NCBI GenBank assembly: GCA_020846195.1
Contig: JADLEJ010000004.1
Coordinates: 124,001 to 188,000, forward strand
Direction: 5' to 3'
DNA: 64,000 nucleotides
Origin: Nitrospira sp.
GTDB taxonomy: Bacteria; Nitrospirota; Nitrospiria; Nitrospirales; Nitrospiraceae
Shown: positions 43,741-53,170 of the stretch, one piece after another
How positions within the stretch are numbered: the stretch's first letter is position 1
How the letters are laid out: every line of letters begins with the position of its first letter
Position numbers and translations under genes: made by a program
Notes under the pieces: model-generated
Databases searched by the model: none
Seen by the model: the letters and a program-made list of their open reading frames with translations, nothing else
Told to the model about the DNA's origin: nothing

Positions 43741-44543
43741 TACAATTTGGTTTCTACCACAGGCTGATCGGACTTGGGAAGAGGTTTCTTTCCAACCGCT
43801 CTTGCCACCAGCCAGAATAATCGCTCCACCGGCCCCATCAGCGCATAGCTGGCAAACACCACAAACACCATCACTTCCGGCCAAGCCGCGATCATCATGA
43901 GCGCAAGAATCCCCCAGACAAGATAGGTAATCTGCTGGCGGCCGTTGAACTTCAGATCCTTGAAGCTTCGATACTTCACGGTGCTGACCATGAGGAACGA
44001 AAGGGCGAGCGTGATGATCAGCACGAGAACGGGCTTTACCTCCGCCCCCATCCGCACAATATGATGATCGAGAATCACCAGCGACGCAACCACCCCGGCG
44101 GCCGCGGGAATCGCGAGCCCGGTAAAGTATTTACCGTCAGCCTGCGCCGCCGTTGAATTAAAGCGCGCGAGCCGCACGGCCCCCATCGCCACATACGCGA
44201 ACATCACCGCCACGCCGAACATGCCCTGGCCGCTCAATGCCCACGAATAAATCAGGAGGCCTGGCGCAACCCCGAACGACACCACATCGGACAGGGAATC
44301 GTACTCCAATCCGAAATGACTGGTGCTATTCGTCAGGCGGGCGGACTTCCCGTCCAGCATGTCGAAAATCATTGCGACTAAAATGGCGATCGCCGCCGCC
44401 ATATAGTTGGCGTTGAAGACGGAAAGGATGGCATAGACACCGCAAAATAGATTTCCCGTCGTGAGCAGGTTGGGAATCAAATGCATGGCCTGGCGCTTCC
44501 GCGTTTCCTTCCCCAAGGCATGCCGCAAGCCGCTTCCCTTCAT
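43740..44543 (-). CDS. pssA: CDP-diacylglycerol--serine O-phosphatidyltransferase
   Basis: 267-residue inner-membrane enzyme that makes phosphatidylserine. The CDP-alcohol phosphotransferase motif is seen as DMLDGKSARLTNSTSHFG...DSLSDVVSFG with all four Asp residues; six to eight helices follow. The ATG at 44543 overlaps the psd stop (ATGA), so I use it rather than the longer frame inside psd. Together psd and pssA make phosphatidylethanolamine. Its 3' end abuts the T-box leader. Confidence 0.93.
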   Translation of the reverse strand: MKGSGLRHALGKETRKRQAMHLIPNLLTTGNLFCGVYAILSVFNANYMAAAIAILVAMIFDMLDGKSARLTNSTSHFGLEYDSLSDVVSFGVAPGLLIYSWALSGQGMFGVAVMFAYVAMGAVRLARFNSTAAQADGKYFTGLAIPAAAGVVASLVILDHHIVRMGAEVKPVLVLIITLALSFLMVSTVKYRSFKDLKFNGRQQITYLVWGILALMMIAAWPEVMVFVVFASYALMGPVERLFWLVARAVGKKPLPKSDQPVVETKL

Positions 44544-45190
44544 TGCAGATCCCCCAAGATGGTTGCTCCGCCTTTCACGCGATCTCCCACGGCCACTCTC
44601 AGCTTCGTGCCGATCGGAAGAAAGGTGTCCATCCGCGAGCCGAATCGGATGAGCCCAAACCGCTCCCCCAGCGTGGCCCGTTCTTGGGGAGACACCCAGC
44701 AGACAATCCGCCGCGCAATGAGCCCCGCCACCTGCACGCACAACACCTTCGCGCCGTTGGCCGCCTTAATCATAAGCGCGTTCTGCTCGTTCTTCACAGT
44801 CGCTTCGGGCTTGCTGGCAACCAAAAAAAGCCCCGGCTGATACTGAACATCTTCGATGACCCCTTCGCAGGGAACCCGATTGATATGCACATCGAACACG
44901 TTGAGGAAAATCGTCACGCGGAGGCTGCGTTCCTTGAGATAGCGCGGCTCGAATTCTTCTTGAATGGCGATGACTTTCCCATCGCCTGGAGCCACGACCA
45001 GTCCGGGGCCTTGTGGAATGATCCGCGCGGGGTTGCGGAAAAACCATGACACGAACAGCGTAAAACCCGCGCCCACCACGGCAACCGGCGTCCACCCCAG
45101 CCATCCAGCACAGAGTGTAACGCCCACGGTCGCTCCAATGAAGGGAAATCCTTCTTTGGCAAAGGGAATGCCGACTGCACGATCAGCCAC
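44540..45190 (-). CDS. psd: Phosphatidylserine decarboxylase (short, PsdP-type)
   Basis: 216-residue pyruvoyl enzyme that converts phosphatidylserine to phosphatidylethanolamine. N-terminal hydrophobic hairpin (residues ~12-50) for membrane contact. The self-cleavage Gly-Ser that creates the pyruvoyl group is in RFGSRMD near residue 188; this is the short-form variant of the LGST motif. Starts at a GTG (45190), 14 bases after ilvC's end, and overlaps pssA by four bases. Confidence 0.93.
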   Translation of the reverse strand: MADRAVGIPFAKEGFPFIGATVGVTLCAGWLGWTPVAVVGAGFTLFVSWFFRNPARIIPQGPGLVVAPGDGKVIAIQEEFEPRYLKERSLRVTIFLNVFDVHINRVPCEGVIEDVQYQPGLFLVASKPEATVKNEQNALMIKAANGAKVLCVQVAGLIARRIVCWVSPQERATLGERFGLIRFGSRMDTFLPIGTKLRVAVGDRVKGGATILGDLQ

Positions 45191-45204
45191 AGGGCTCGTC
45201 CCTT

Positions 45205-46798
<1,594 letters not shown>

Positions 46799-46809
46799 GT
46801 TCTGGTACC

Positions 46810-48585
46810 TTATGCGGTCAAAACCGTGTCGTTGCCATCCGGCGCCACTTTCTTTCCACCCGCCTGCTTGTCTTTCAACTCCGGCGGATCCTCTAGAATC
46901 ATCTCGTGATTGCACCCTCCGGCCGGAATCATCGGATACACATTTTCAAACCGATAGGTCGGCACATCCACGATCACCGGCCCATTCACCGCAATCGCTT
47001 CCTTGAGCACCGCGTCAAGATCGCCCACTTTGTTCGCCCGCAAACCGACAGCCCCATAGGCTTCCGCCAGCTTCACAAAGTCTGGAGTATTCTCAAGATC
47101 GCTGGAGGCATAGCGGCCTTGATAGAACAAGTCCTGCCACTGCCGCACCATGCCGTGGAACCGGTTGTTCAAAATAATGATCTTCACCGGAAGCTTGCTC
47201 ACCACCGCGGTGGCCATTTCCTGCATATTCATCTGAATGCTGCCGTCTCCCGCAATGCAGAGCACCAGCCGGCCAGGAAAGGCCGCCTGCGCGCCCATCG
47301 CCGCGGGAAACCCAAAACCCATGGTCCCCAGCCCACCGGACGTCAACCAGCGATTCGGCTTCGCCAGCTTGAAATACTGCGCGGCCCACATTTGATGCTG
47401 TCCCACATCGGTGGCGACAATCGGATCCCGGTCTTTCGTAAGCTCATACAGGCGCTTCACCACGTACTGCGGCTTGATCGGTCCCTCCGCATTCTGCTGA
47501 TACGCCAGCGGATGGGCGGCTTCCCACTCCCGAATCTGCTTCCACCACGGCTTCCGCAACTCCTTCTGCTCTCCGTTCACCGACGCCCGGAGAATCTGAT
47601 TCAACTCGCGCAGAACCGTCTTGCAGTCCCCGACGATCGGAATATCGACATGGATATTCTTTCTGATCGAGGTTGGGTCGATATCGACATGAATGACCTT
47701 GGCATGGGGGCAAAACTCCGAGACCTTTCCTGTCACCCGGTCATCGAAGCGCGCGCCGATCGCAATGACCAGATCGGAGTAATGCATCGCCATGTTGGCT
47801 TGATAGGTGCCGTGCATGCCCAGCATGCCCAAGGACAATTGATGCTCCCCAGGGAATGCCCCAAGGCCCATCAACGTCATATCGACGGGGATCTGCGTCA
47901 GTTCGGCCAGCTCGATCAATTCGGCCGAGGCCCCAGAAAACACCACGCCGCCGCCGACATAGAGAATCGGCTTCTTGGCCTTCATGATGGCTTCCGCGGC
48001 CTGCTTAATCTGCCACTTATTCCCCTCGTAGGTCGGGTTGTAGCCGCGGATCGAGACGGAAGTGGGATAGACAAATTCCGTCGTCGCCATCGACACGTCT
48101 TTGGGAATATCGACGAGGACCGGACCGGGCCGGCCCGTTGTCGCGATGTAGAACGCTTCTTTGATGGTCATCGCAAGATCGGCAACATCCTTCACCAAGA
48201 AATTGTACTTGGTGCAGGGACGGCTGAGCCCAATATTATCGGCTTCCTGAAACGCGTCGTTGCCGATCAGGCTGGTGGGCACCTGGCCGCTGAAGCAGAC
48301 CAGCGGAACGGAATCCATATAGGCATCGGCTAACGCGGTAATAACATTCGTCATGCCTGGGCCGGACGTCACCAAACACACGCCCGCTTTCCCTGTCGCC
48401 TTGGCATAGCCCTCGGCCATGTGGCCGGCGCCCTGCTCGTGCCGCGTCAAAATCACATCTAAGTCTTTCTGCTGATGGAGCATGTCGAACAGCTTGAGGA
48501 CCACGCCACCGGGAAGCGCAAAAATCGTTTTGACGCCTTCACGCTTGAGGCACTCGATGAAAATCTCAGACCCGTTGAGCTTCAT
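46810..48585 (-). CDS. ilvB: Acetolactate synthase large (catalytic) subunit
   Basis: 591-residue ThDP-dependent enzyme that makes acetolactate or acetohydroxybutyrate. The N-terminal PYR domain has the catalytic Glu region (TRHEQGAGHMAEGYAKATGK), the central part binds FAD, and the C-terminal PP domain has the ThDP motif GDGSIQMNMQEM...NN. ATG at 48585 with GGGGGAGG upstream. First gene of the branched-chain unit, below its own promoter with a leader of about 120 bases. Confidence 0.97.
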   Translation of the reverse strand: MKLNGSEIFIECLKREGVKTIFALPGGVVLKLFDMLHQQKDLDVILTRHEQGAGHMAEGYAKATGKAGVCLVTSGPGMTNVITALADAYMDSVPLVCFSGQVPTSLIGNDAFQEADNIGLSRPCTKYNFLVKDVADLAMTIKEAFYIATTGRPGPVLVDIPKDVSMATTEFVYPTSVSIRGYNPTYEGNKWQIKQAAEAIMKAKKPILYVGGGVVFSGASAELIELAELTQIPVDMTLMGLGAFPGEHQLSLGMLGMHGTYQANMAMHYSDLVIAIGARFDDRVTGKVSEFCPHAKVIHVDIDPTSIRKNIHVDIPIVGDCKTVLRELNQILRASVNGEQKELRKPWWKQIREWEAAHPLAYQQNAEGPIKPQYVVKRLYELTKDRDPIVATDVGQHQMWAAQYFKLAKPNRWLTSGGLGTMGFGFPAAMGAQAAFPGRLVLCIAGDGSIQMNMQEMATAVVSKLPVKIIILNNRFHGMVRQWQDLFYQGRYASSDLENTPDFVKLAEAYGAVGLRANKVGDLDAVLKEAIAVNGPVIVDVPTYRFENVYPMIPAGGCNHEMILEDPPELKDKQAGGKKVAPDGNDTVLTA

Positions 48586-48714
48586 ATCGTTTCCCTCCCC
48601 CGGATACCCGGAGTACTGTTTTCAAGAACGTGCAGCCCTTCACAAGATGGCCAGAAAAGGCCTCCGGTCGATCCACCAAGAAATTTGTGCAATATCAATA
48701 GGAAAGAATGCGAG

Positions 48715-48744
48715 ATCCTAACACCACGCCAGACGAGGGGTCAA
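48715..48744 (-). promoter_or_regulatory. Sigma-70-type promoter for ilvB
   Basis: Minus-strand TTGACC (48744-48739) and TAGGAT (48720-48715) are separated by 18 bases. The resulting leader (about 48707-48586) has a few short hairpins, but I see no T-box and no leader peptide rich in Leu/Ile/Val. Confidence 0.6.
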
Positions 48745-48812
48745 GAGCCGCCTGTCCATCGCGCCTCCTCAGCGTCACCGAAACGACGAGGGAAACGAGG
48801 CACTGCCGGAGA

Positions 48813-48819
48813 TAAAAAA
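48813..48819 (-). terminator. T-run ending rnpB
   Basis: Six T residues directly follow the 3' strand of P1, so the P1 helix itself may serve as the terminator stem. Confidence 0.6.
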
Positions 48820-49252
48820 GCGCGAGCGAGGAAACCTATAAGCCGGATTCTGTCCCGCATGAACCGGAGTTCATGCATGGGTGACCATTTCTCTGGGATT
48901 CGAGTTACCTCGAACCTCGAGCGACCTACCCGAAGACCCCGACCGGGCCAGTCGTTGCGCCGCGCCCTTGCGAACGCCGCGCGTGTCTTCCTATTTGGCC
49001 TTGCACCGGGCGACGCTTACCGTGCCAGCGATGTCACCATCCCTGCGGTGGGCTCTTACCCCGCCGTTTCACCCTTACCTGAGCCGCAGCGGCGAGAGTG
49101 AACCCGCTGCCTTGGCCATCGGCGGTTTGTTTTCTGTGGTGCTGGTGTCGGATTGCTCCGCCTGGGAGTTACCCAGCGCCCCGCCCATGGAGTCCGGACT
49201 TTCCTCCCGGCACACAAGGTGCCGAGCGATCACCCAGTCTCCTCTCTCGCGC
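48820..49252 (-). ncRNA. rnpB: RNase P RNA (bacterial type A)
   Basis: Catalytic RNA that matures tRNA 5' ends, about 433 bases. Conserved blocks are GAGGAAAGTCCGGACTCC near the 5' end, AGAGAAATGGTCACC and ACAGAATCCGGCTTATAG near the 3' end. The P1 helix pairs GCGCGAG (49252-49246) with CTCGCGC (48826-48820). A T-run follows the 3' end (48819-48814). A strong promoter places the start at about 49252, matching the helix. Open frames on both strands here are artefacts. Confidence 0.97.
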
Positions 49253-49258
49253 CGCCGC

Positions 49259-49288
49259 AGTATAGGGGAAGGGAACGGATGGTGACAA
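49259..49288 (-). promoter_or_regulatory. Strong promoter for rnpB
   Basis: Minus-strand TTGTCA (49288-49283) and TATACT (49264-49259), 18 bases apart, about 7 bases upstream of the RNA's 5' end predicted from the P1 helix. Confidence 0.8.
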
Positions 49289-49344
49289 GGACGCACTGCA
49301 CCGATGCATCAATTGAAATCCTGATCGATCGGATACGCCTTTTC

Positions 49345-50214
49345 CTACGACCCTCCGACCGCTGGCAAGTTTGCCGCCGGCACGGGCTGCTTCGTCTGGT
49401 AGATCGCCATCGCTTCCGGCATCCACTTCTTTAATTGTTCGATGCGAGTCTCATGGCCGGGGTGAGTGGACAAGAACTCGGCCTGTGCCCCGCCGCCTGA
49501 ATGCTGCGCCATCCGCTCCCATAAATGAATGGACTCACGAGGGTCATAGCCCGCATCGGCCGCCAACAGAATCCCGATATAGTCGGCCTCCGACTCGTGC
49601 TTCCGGCTAAACGGCAGCAGGATACCGACCTGGGCACCGGCCCCCAACGCCGCTATCGCCGCCTGCGACATCAACCCGCCGCTGCCGCTGGCACCGGCGG
49701 CAGTTCCCGCCACTTGCAACGCCGCGTTCGTCAATTGCCCCTGGCTCATCCGTTCCGCGCCATGACGGGCCAACGCATGAACCACCTCATGCCCCATGAC
49801 GGCCGCCAAACCGGCCTCTGTTTTCGCGACTGAAAAAATTCCGGTATAGACCGCGATCTTTCCGCCCGGCAACGCAAAGGCATTCAGTGTCTTGTCATCC
49901 TTAATCACCGTGACTTCCCACTGAAACTGCTGCGCCATCTCTCCGTACTTCGAGCGTTTCGCCGCCTCGATAATCCGCGCCGCGATACGCTTGACCGGCT
50001 CGATCTCGCGCGGATCCTGCGACGGCTTCATTTTCGGGTCGCTTTTCACCTGACTATAGGCTTGCGCGCCCATTTGGTTTTCTTCTTCGACCGACGTCAT
50101 GAGCAACTGCGAGCGCCCCGTGTAGGGATTCGTTTCGCATCCGCCAATCCCCACCAGCGCACACAGCATGACCCCGGTCGCCATGAATCGTCTTATCCGC
50201 ATCCCGTGCCTCAT
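49345..50214 (-). CDS. M48-family metalloprotease lipoprotein
   Basis: 289-residue exported zinc protease. A signal ends in the lipobox VGIGGC, followed by NPYTGRSQLL, typical of LoiP/YcaL-like proteins. The zinc motif HEVVH is in MGHEVVHALARHGAERMSQ, with a Glu ligand in the later ESEADYIGILLAADAGYDP. These proteases help remove damaged outer-membrane proteins. I use the ATG at 50214, which has GGAG eight bases before it; an upstream ATG at 50232 lacks one. It is upstream of rnpB and divergent from the RNase HIII gene. Confidence 0.92.
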   Translation of the reverse strand: MRHGMRIRRFMATGVMLCALVGIGGCETNPYTGRSQLLMTSVEEENQMGAQAYSQVKSDPKMKPSQDPREIEPVKRIAARIIEAAKRSKYGEMAQQFQWEVTVIKDDKTLNAFALPGGKIAVYTGIFSVAKTEAGLAAVMGHEVVHALARHGAERMSQGQLTNAALQVAGTAAGASGSGGLMSQAAIAALGAGAQVGILLPFSRKHESEADYIGILLAADAGYDPRESIHLWERMAQHSGGGAQAEFLSTHPGHETRIEQLKKWMPEAMAIYQTKQPVPAANLPAVGGS

Positions 50215-50252
50215 AGATATGTCTCCGTGCATCTGATCATCGATCCCACCGC

Positions 50253-50984
50253 ATGAATGAATTGACCGCCCCTACTCGATTCGTTAGATTACCGCGCCCT
50301 ACATATTTTTTCTACCGGGAGCACCGCGTGGCCATCCCGCCCCCATCCATCGAACGCATCGGCATCGACGAGTCTGGGAAAGGCGACTACTTCGGCCCGC
50401 TCGTGATTGCCGCCGTCTTTGTGGGTGCCGTGACCCAAGGCGAACTGGCCCTCATGCAGGTGCGGGACAGCAAGAAAATCTCGGACAGTCGAATTCTTGA
50501 AATGGCGCCGGACATCAAACGCATCTGTCCTCATAGCATCGTCGCCATCGGTCCGCAGAAATACAATGAACTGTACGCAAAGATACAGAACTTGAATCGC
50601 TTACTGGCCTGGGGCCATGCCCGCGCTCTGGAAAACCTGCTGGACAAGGTGTCGGCCACCCGCGCGATTGCCGATCAATTCGGAGACGAGCGGCTGATTC
50701 TGAATGCACTTCAGGCTAAGGGAAGAACTATTGTATTGGAACAGCGCCCCAAAGCCGAGTCAGATCTCGCCGTCGCCGCGGCATCGATCCTCGCGCGCGC
50801 CGAATTTTTGATTCGGCTTAAGCGACTATCGGATGAGGTCGGCACATCGCTTCCGAAAGGAGCTTCGTCTACCGTGGAACTAGCCGCTCGAATGGTAGTG
50901 AAGAAACACGGACAAGAACGGCTAGAGCAGGTCGCAAAGATGCACTTCAAAACCACACAAGCCGTACTGGCAGGACTCGCCTAA
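50253..50984 (+). CDS. rnhC: Ribonuclease HIII, short N-terminus
   Basis: 243-residue enzyme that cuts RNA in RNA-DNA hybrids. The catalytic domain begins at IGIDESGKGDYFGPLVIAAV (DESGKGD is diagnostic for HIII rather than HII), with VRDSKKISD and KAESDLAVAAASILAR supplying other active residues. Typical RNase HIII has an N-terminal TBP-like domain of about 80 residues; here only about 38 residues precede the core, so that domain is missing or much reduced. Monocistronic and divergent from the M48 gene. Confidence 0.9.
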   Translation: MNELTAPTRFVRLPRPTYFFYREHRVAIPPPSIERIGIDESGKGDYFGPLVIAAVFVGAVTQGELALMQVRDSKKISDSRILEMAPDIKRICPHSIVAIGPQKYNELYAKIQNLNRLLAWGHARALENLLDKVSATRAIADQFGDERLILNALQAKGRTIVLEQRPKAESDLAVAAASILARAEFLIRLKRLSDEVGTSLPKGASSTVELAARMVVKKHGQERLEQVAKMHFKTTQAVLAGLA

Positions 50985-51063
50985 CGCAGTGCCTTTCGGT
51001 GCCAGAAAATTTAATCCGGAGCGGACGAGTCCTGATGGAAAACGAGTCGCGCAAATGTACGAA

Positions 51064-51077
51064 TGCAAGACCTGACC
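51064..51077 (+). repeat. Left 14-bp inverted repeat flanking the FKBP-like gene
   Basis: TGCAAGACCTGACC; its exact reverse complement is at 51833-51846, so the FKBP-like gene lies between two inverted copies 783 bases apart end to end. Just downstream, CCTTTCAAGAGCGACCCTTC also carries a short direct duplication of CTTTCAAGAGCG-like sequence. Confidence 0.6.
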
Positions 51078-51123
51078 TTTCAAGAGCGACCCTTCAAGAG
51101 CGTTTCGGATGGGATGGGTCGGC

Positions 51124-51780
51124 TTAGTAGAAACGCCAGATGGGCGTACTGGGATCGAGTCGGGGGTTGGGGGAGTCTCGACACAAGTCTTCTTTGCCAG
51201 TGGGACGTCCTCCCCGATACAGGGGAACGCAAGCGCCAGTCAGTGTAGCCTCGACGATAAGCTGTTCCTTGCTGACGGCCATTCCTCCAACACCTTTTTC
51301 ATTGGGGAAGACGAGAGGACAAGTACTCTTGGGACTGGCTTTCTCGGAGCCATCCCCAGCACAAACCAACTTGGGGGGGATCGTGATCAAGCGCTTACCG
51401 CCGACAGCCATCCCGTTGAGACCCAGGATGATTCCAATTTGATCCAGGTCGAGTGCACCGGCTTCTCGAAGACTATTGTGAATGAATACGCTGCCCGCCA
51501 TTACCCAGTAGATGAGAACGGGGCCTTGGTAGGCGACCGTTCCGCTCCCAACGTATCGAGCGACCACATCGGCCCTTATTTTTCGCCCCCAAGCAGCGAC
51601 GGGACCAGTGCCAACCTTAAGGTCCTCAAGTTTGAGGACCTCTCGTTTCAATCGCTCGAACTCCTGCCTGGACTCGTAGTCGAGAGTAAGGGGCTTGAAT
51701 CCCCCCTCTTCCTCTTGGCCGGGGGTGCAACTGGTTTGGGTCACAAGAACGAGGAAGACAATCAGAAGATATTTCAGCAT
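51124..51780 (-). CDS. FKBP-type PPIase-like lipoprotein
   Basis: 218 residues with a lipoprotein signal (lipobox TQTSC). The region from about 55 to 145 has an FKBP-like outline: VGTGPVAAWGRKIRADVVARYVG, then ILGLNGMAVGGKRLITIPPKL, which matches the MKVGGKRRLTIPP motif. Typical active-site aromatics (Asp-Phe-Asp, Trp) are not all visible, so activity is unsure. A Cys-rich tail follows. I use the ATG at 51780 with AAAGGAG before it. The gene is bounded by 14-bp inverted repeats, which suggests a mobile cassette. Confidence 0.72.
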   Translation of the reverse strand: MLKYLLIVFLVLVTQTSCTPGQEEEGGFKPLTLDYESRQEFERLKREVLKLEDLKVGTGPVAAWGRKIRADVVARYVGSGTVAYQGPVLIYWVMAGSVFIHNSLREAGALDLDQIGIILGLNGMAVGGKRLITIPPKLVCAGDGSEKASPKSTCPLVFPNEKGVGGMAVSKEQLIVEATLTGACVPLYRGGRPTGKEDLCRDSPNPRLDPSTPIWRFY

Positions 51781-51832
51781 AGTCTCTCCTTTGGTACCCA
51801 AACCTTACCGCTGGATCGTGTCAACCACATAG

Positions 51833-51846
51833 GGTCAGGTCTTGCA
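51833..51846 (-). repeat. Right 14-bp inverted repeat flanking the FKBP-like gene
   Basis: GGTCAGGTCTTGCA on the plus strand, an exact reverse complement of the copy at 51064-51077. It lies about 50 bases upstream of the FKBP-like ATG. Confidence 0.6.
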
Positions 51847-52140
51847 ATCACACACAGGCTACTTCCACTTGCGGGAACCGCCAGCTCACCATAACCGGGT
51901 GGATACCCATAGATGCCGCAGTCTTGGCAAGCCGAGCCGATAGGAGGTGGCGTCTGGTGGGATATCCTCTACAGACAAAAGCCTGTTGAGAGACTACGAG
52001 CGGAGCTGAAAAGTGATCGACCTATCGGGAGGAACCAAGGGAAGTGGGAAGAAACCTGACCTGAAGCCTTCGCACACAACAAGCAGCTATCGACTTACTC
52101 TCAACAAATGACCTGCCAACGCAAGAACTGTTCCTCTCAC
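51847..52140. other. Gap with one doubtful 48-residue open frame
   Basis: A plus-strand frame from ATG 51913 to TGA 52059 would encode 48 residues (start MPQSWQAEPIGGG, end GRNQGKWEET). No ribosome site is seen before it and I do not recognise it; it may be a remnant of a larger gene. Otherwise I see nothing in this stretch. Confidence 0.2.
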
Positions 52141-52917
52141 CTACACCGACTCGCCGGCCTCCAGATCGTGCTTCCTGGCGACACTCAGTGCCGAATGAGA
52201 TTCGGTTGGAATCTCGCCTTCCCAATAGAGCATGCGGCGGCAATAGGGACAGACGTGGAGATCGTCGGAGCGCCGGACTTGCGCGATCAGCTGCGGCGGA
52301 ATTTGCAATCGGCAACCGGTACACATGCCGTCACGCACGGCGGCAATCGCCCCGTCTTTCCTCGACTGCTTAATTTGCGTGTAGCGCGCCAGCAGACTCT
52401 GATCGACTTGTTTCGCCGCTTCGCGTTGCTGGATTTCTAATTGCGCCAACTCTGTCGCGAGATCCTTGTCCGCCACATCGAGCACTTGCTTTTCCTTGGC
52501 GAACAGCGCCTGCGCGGCATTCACTTTTTCCTGCAATTCTTTGATCGTCCCTTGCAGCTGATCGATCTTGTCCATGGAGATCAAGATCTTTTCTTCGAAC
52601 TCCCCGCGCTTTTTATTCGCCAATTCGACTTCGAATAGATGCGCTTGATATTCCTTGTTGGTCTTCAAGCTAGCCGCGTGCGACTTCATTTTTTCGGTTT
52701 GCGACTCATGCATCTCGAGATCTTTTTCGTGCGCGCGCCGCTCTTTCACCAACGCGTCAGCCCCCGCTTTCGCATCGGCCAGCAACTGCGCATCCGCGCG
52801 AAGCGGCGCTTCCGCGACCGTCAGCCGCTCAGGGATTTTCCGGCGCTGTTCGACGATCTCCAGAATGCGGAGATCCAGTTTTTGCAGGGCAAGCAGGGGA
52901 GAAAGTTTCTGGCTCAA
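52141..52917 (-). CDS. C4-type zinc-ribbon coiled-coil protein
   Basis: 258-residue cytosolic protein. Residues ~15-190 form a long coiled coil; the C-terminal zf-RING_7 ribbon has CTGCRLQIPPQ and CPYCRRMLYW as its two CxxC pairs. Homologues are widespread and linked to RNA or replication functions, but none is proven here. The open frame runs into the neighbouring tRNA gene; a TTG at 52917 has AAGGAG six bases before it and gives the family's usual start (LSQKLSPLLALQKLD), so I choose it. Confidence 0.85.
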   Translation of the reverse strand: MSQKLSPLLALQKLDLRILEIVEQRRKIPERLTVAEAPLRADAQLLADAKAGADALVKERRAHEKDLEMHESQTEKMKSHAASLKTNKEYQAHLFEVELANKKRGEFEEKILISMDKIDQLQGTIKELQEKVNAAQALFAKEKQVLDVADKDLATELAQLEIQQREAAKQVDQSLLARYTQIKQSRKDGAIAAVRDGMCTGCRLQIPPQLIAQVRRSDDLHVCPYCRRMLYWEGEIPTESHSALSVARKHDLEAGESV

Positions 52918-52986
52918 CGGGCTCCTTACAACGATAGGCTCGTTCGATGGCGATACAACTCGATGTACAACAGGCCCGGCCAGATG

Positions 52987-53063
52987 TGGTGGGCCCACTA
53001 GGACTTGAACCTAGGACCAGCTGATTATGAGTCAGCCGCTCTAACCACCTGAGCTATGGGCCC
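52987..53063 (-). tRNA. tRNA-Ile (anticodon CAU, lysidine type)
   Basis: 77 bases including encoded CCA. The acceptor GGGCCCA pairs with TGGGCCC; the D arm has AGCTCAGG, the anticodon loop reads CTCATAA (CAT) in a CTGA...TCAG stem, and the T loop is GTTCAAGTC. The GACTCATAATC context around the loop is typical of tRNA-Ile2, whose C34 becomes lysidine to read AUA, rather than tRNA-Met. It lies between rpoD and the zinc-ribbon gene on the same strand. Confidence 0.9.
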
Positions 53064-53068
53064 GATGG

Positions 53069-53089
53069 GGGTGAGCCGGCGGCTCACCC
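53069..53089 (-). terminator. Hairpin after rpoD
   Basis: A 9-bp stem, GGGTGAGCC with GGCTCACCC, lies between the rpoD stop and the tRNA. No T-run, so it may only slow polymerase or mark processing. Confidence 0.4.
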
Positions 53090-53170
53090 ACGATCCGCGC
53101 ACCCGACAGAGATCCGGCGATTTTAGGCCGCGCCTCCCATGGAGTCAAATGATCCACGGCCGGCCATTCT

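Noticed and set aside
46906..48333. 475-residue plus-strand open frame
   Set aside because: Antisense to ilvB, with no recognisable domain.
48586..48714. Attenuator or T-box in the ilvB leader
   Set aside because: I looked for the T-box motif, a Leu/Ile/Val-rich leader peptide and a terminator with a T-run and found none.
48475..49101. Open frames across rnpB and the start of ilvB
   Set aside because: The sequence is explained by RNase P RNA and the ilvB promoter/leader.
51109..51894. 261-residue plus-strand open frame through the FKBP-like region
   Set aside because: The minus-strand gene has a lipobox, a good ribosome site and FKBP-like motifs; the plus frame has none of these.
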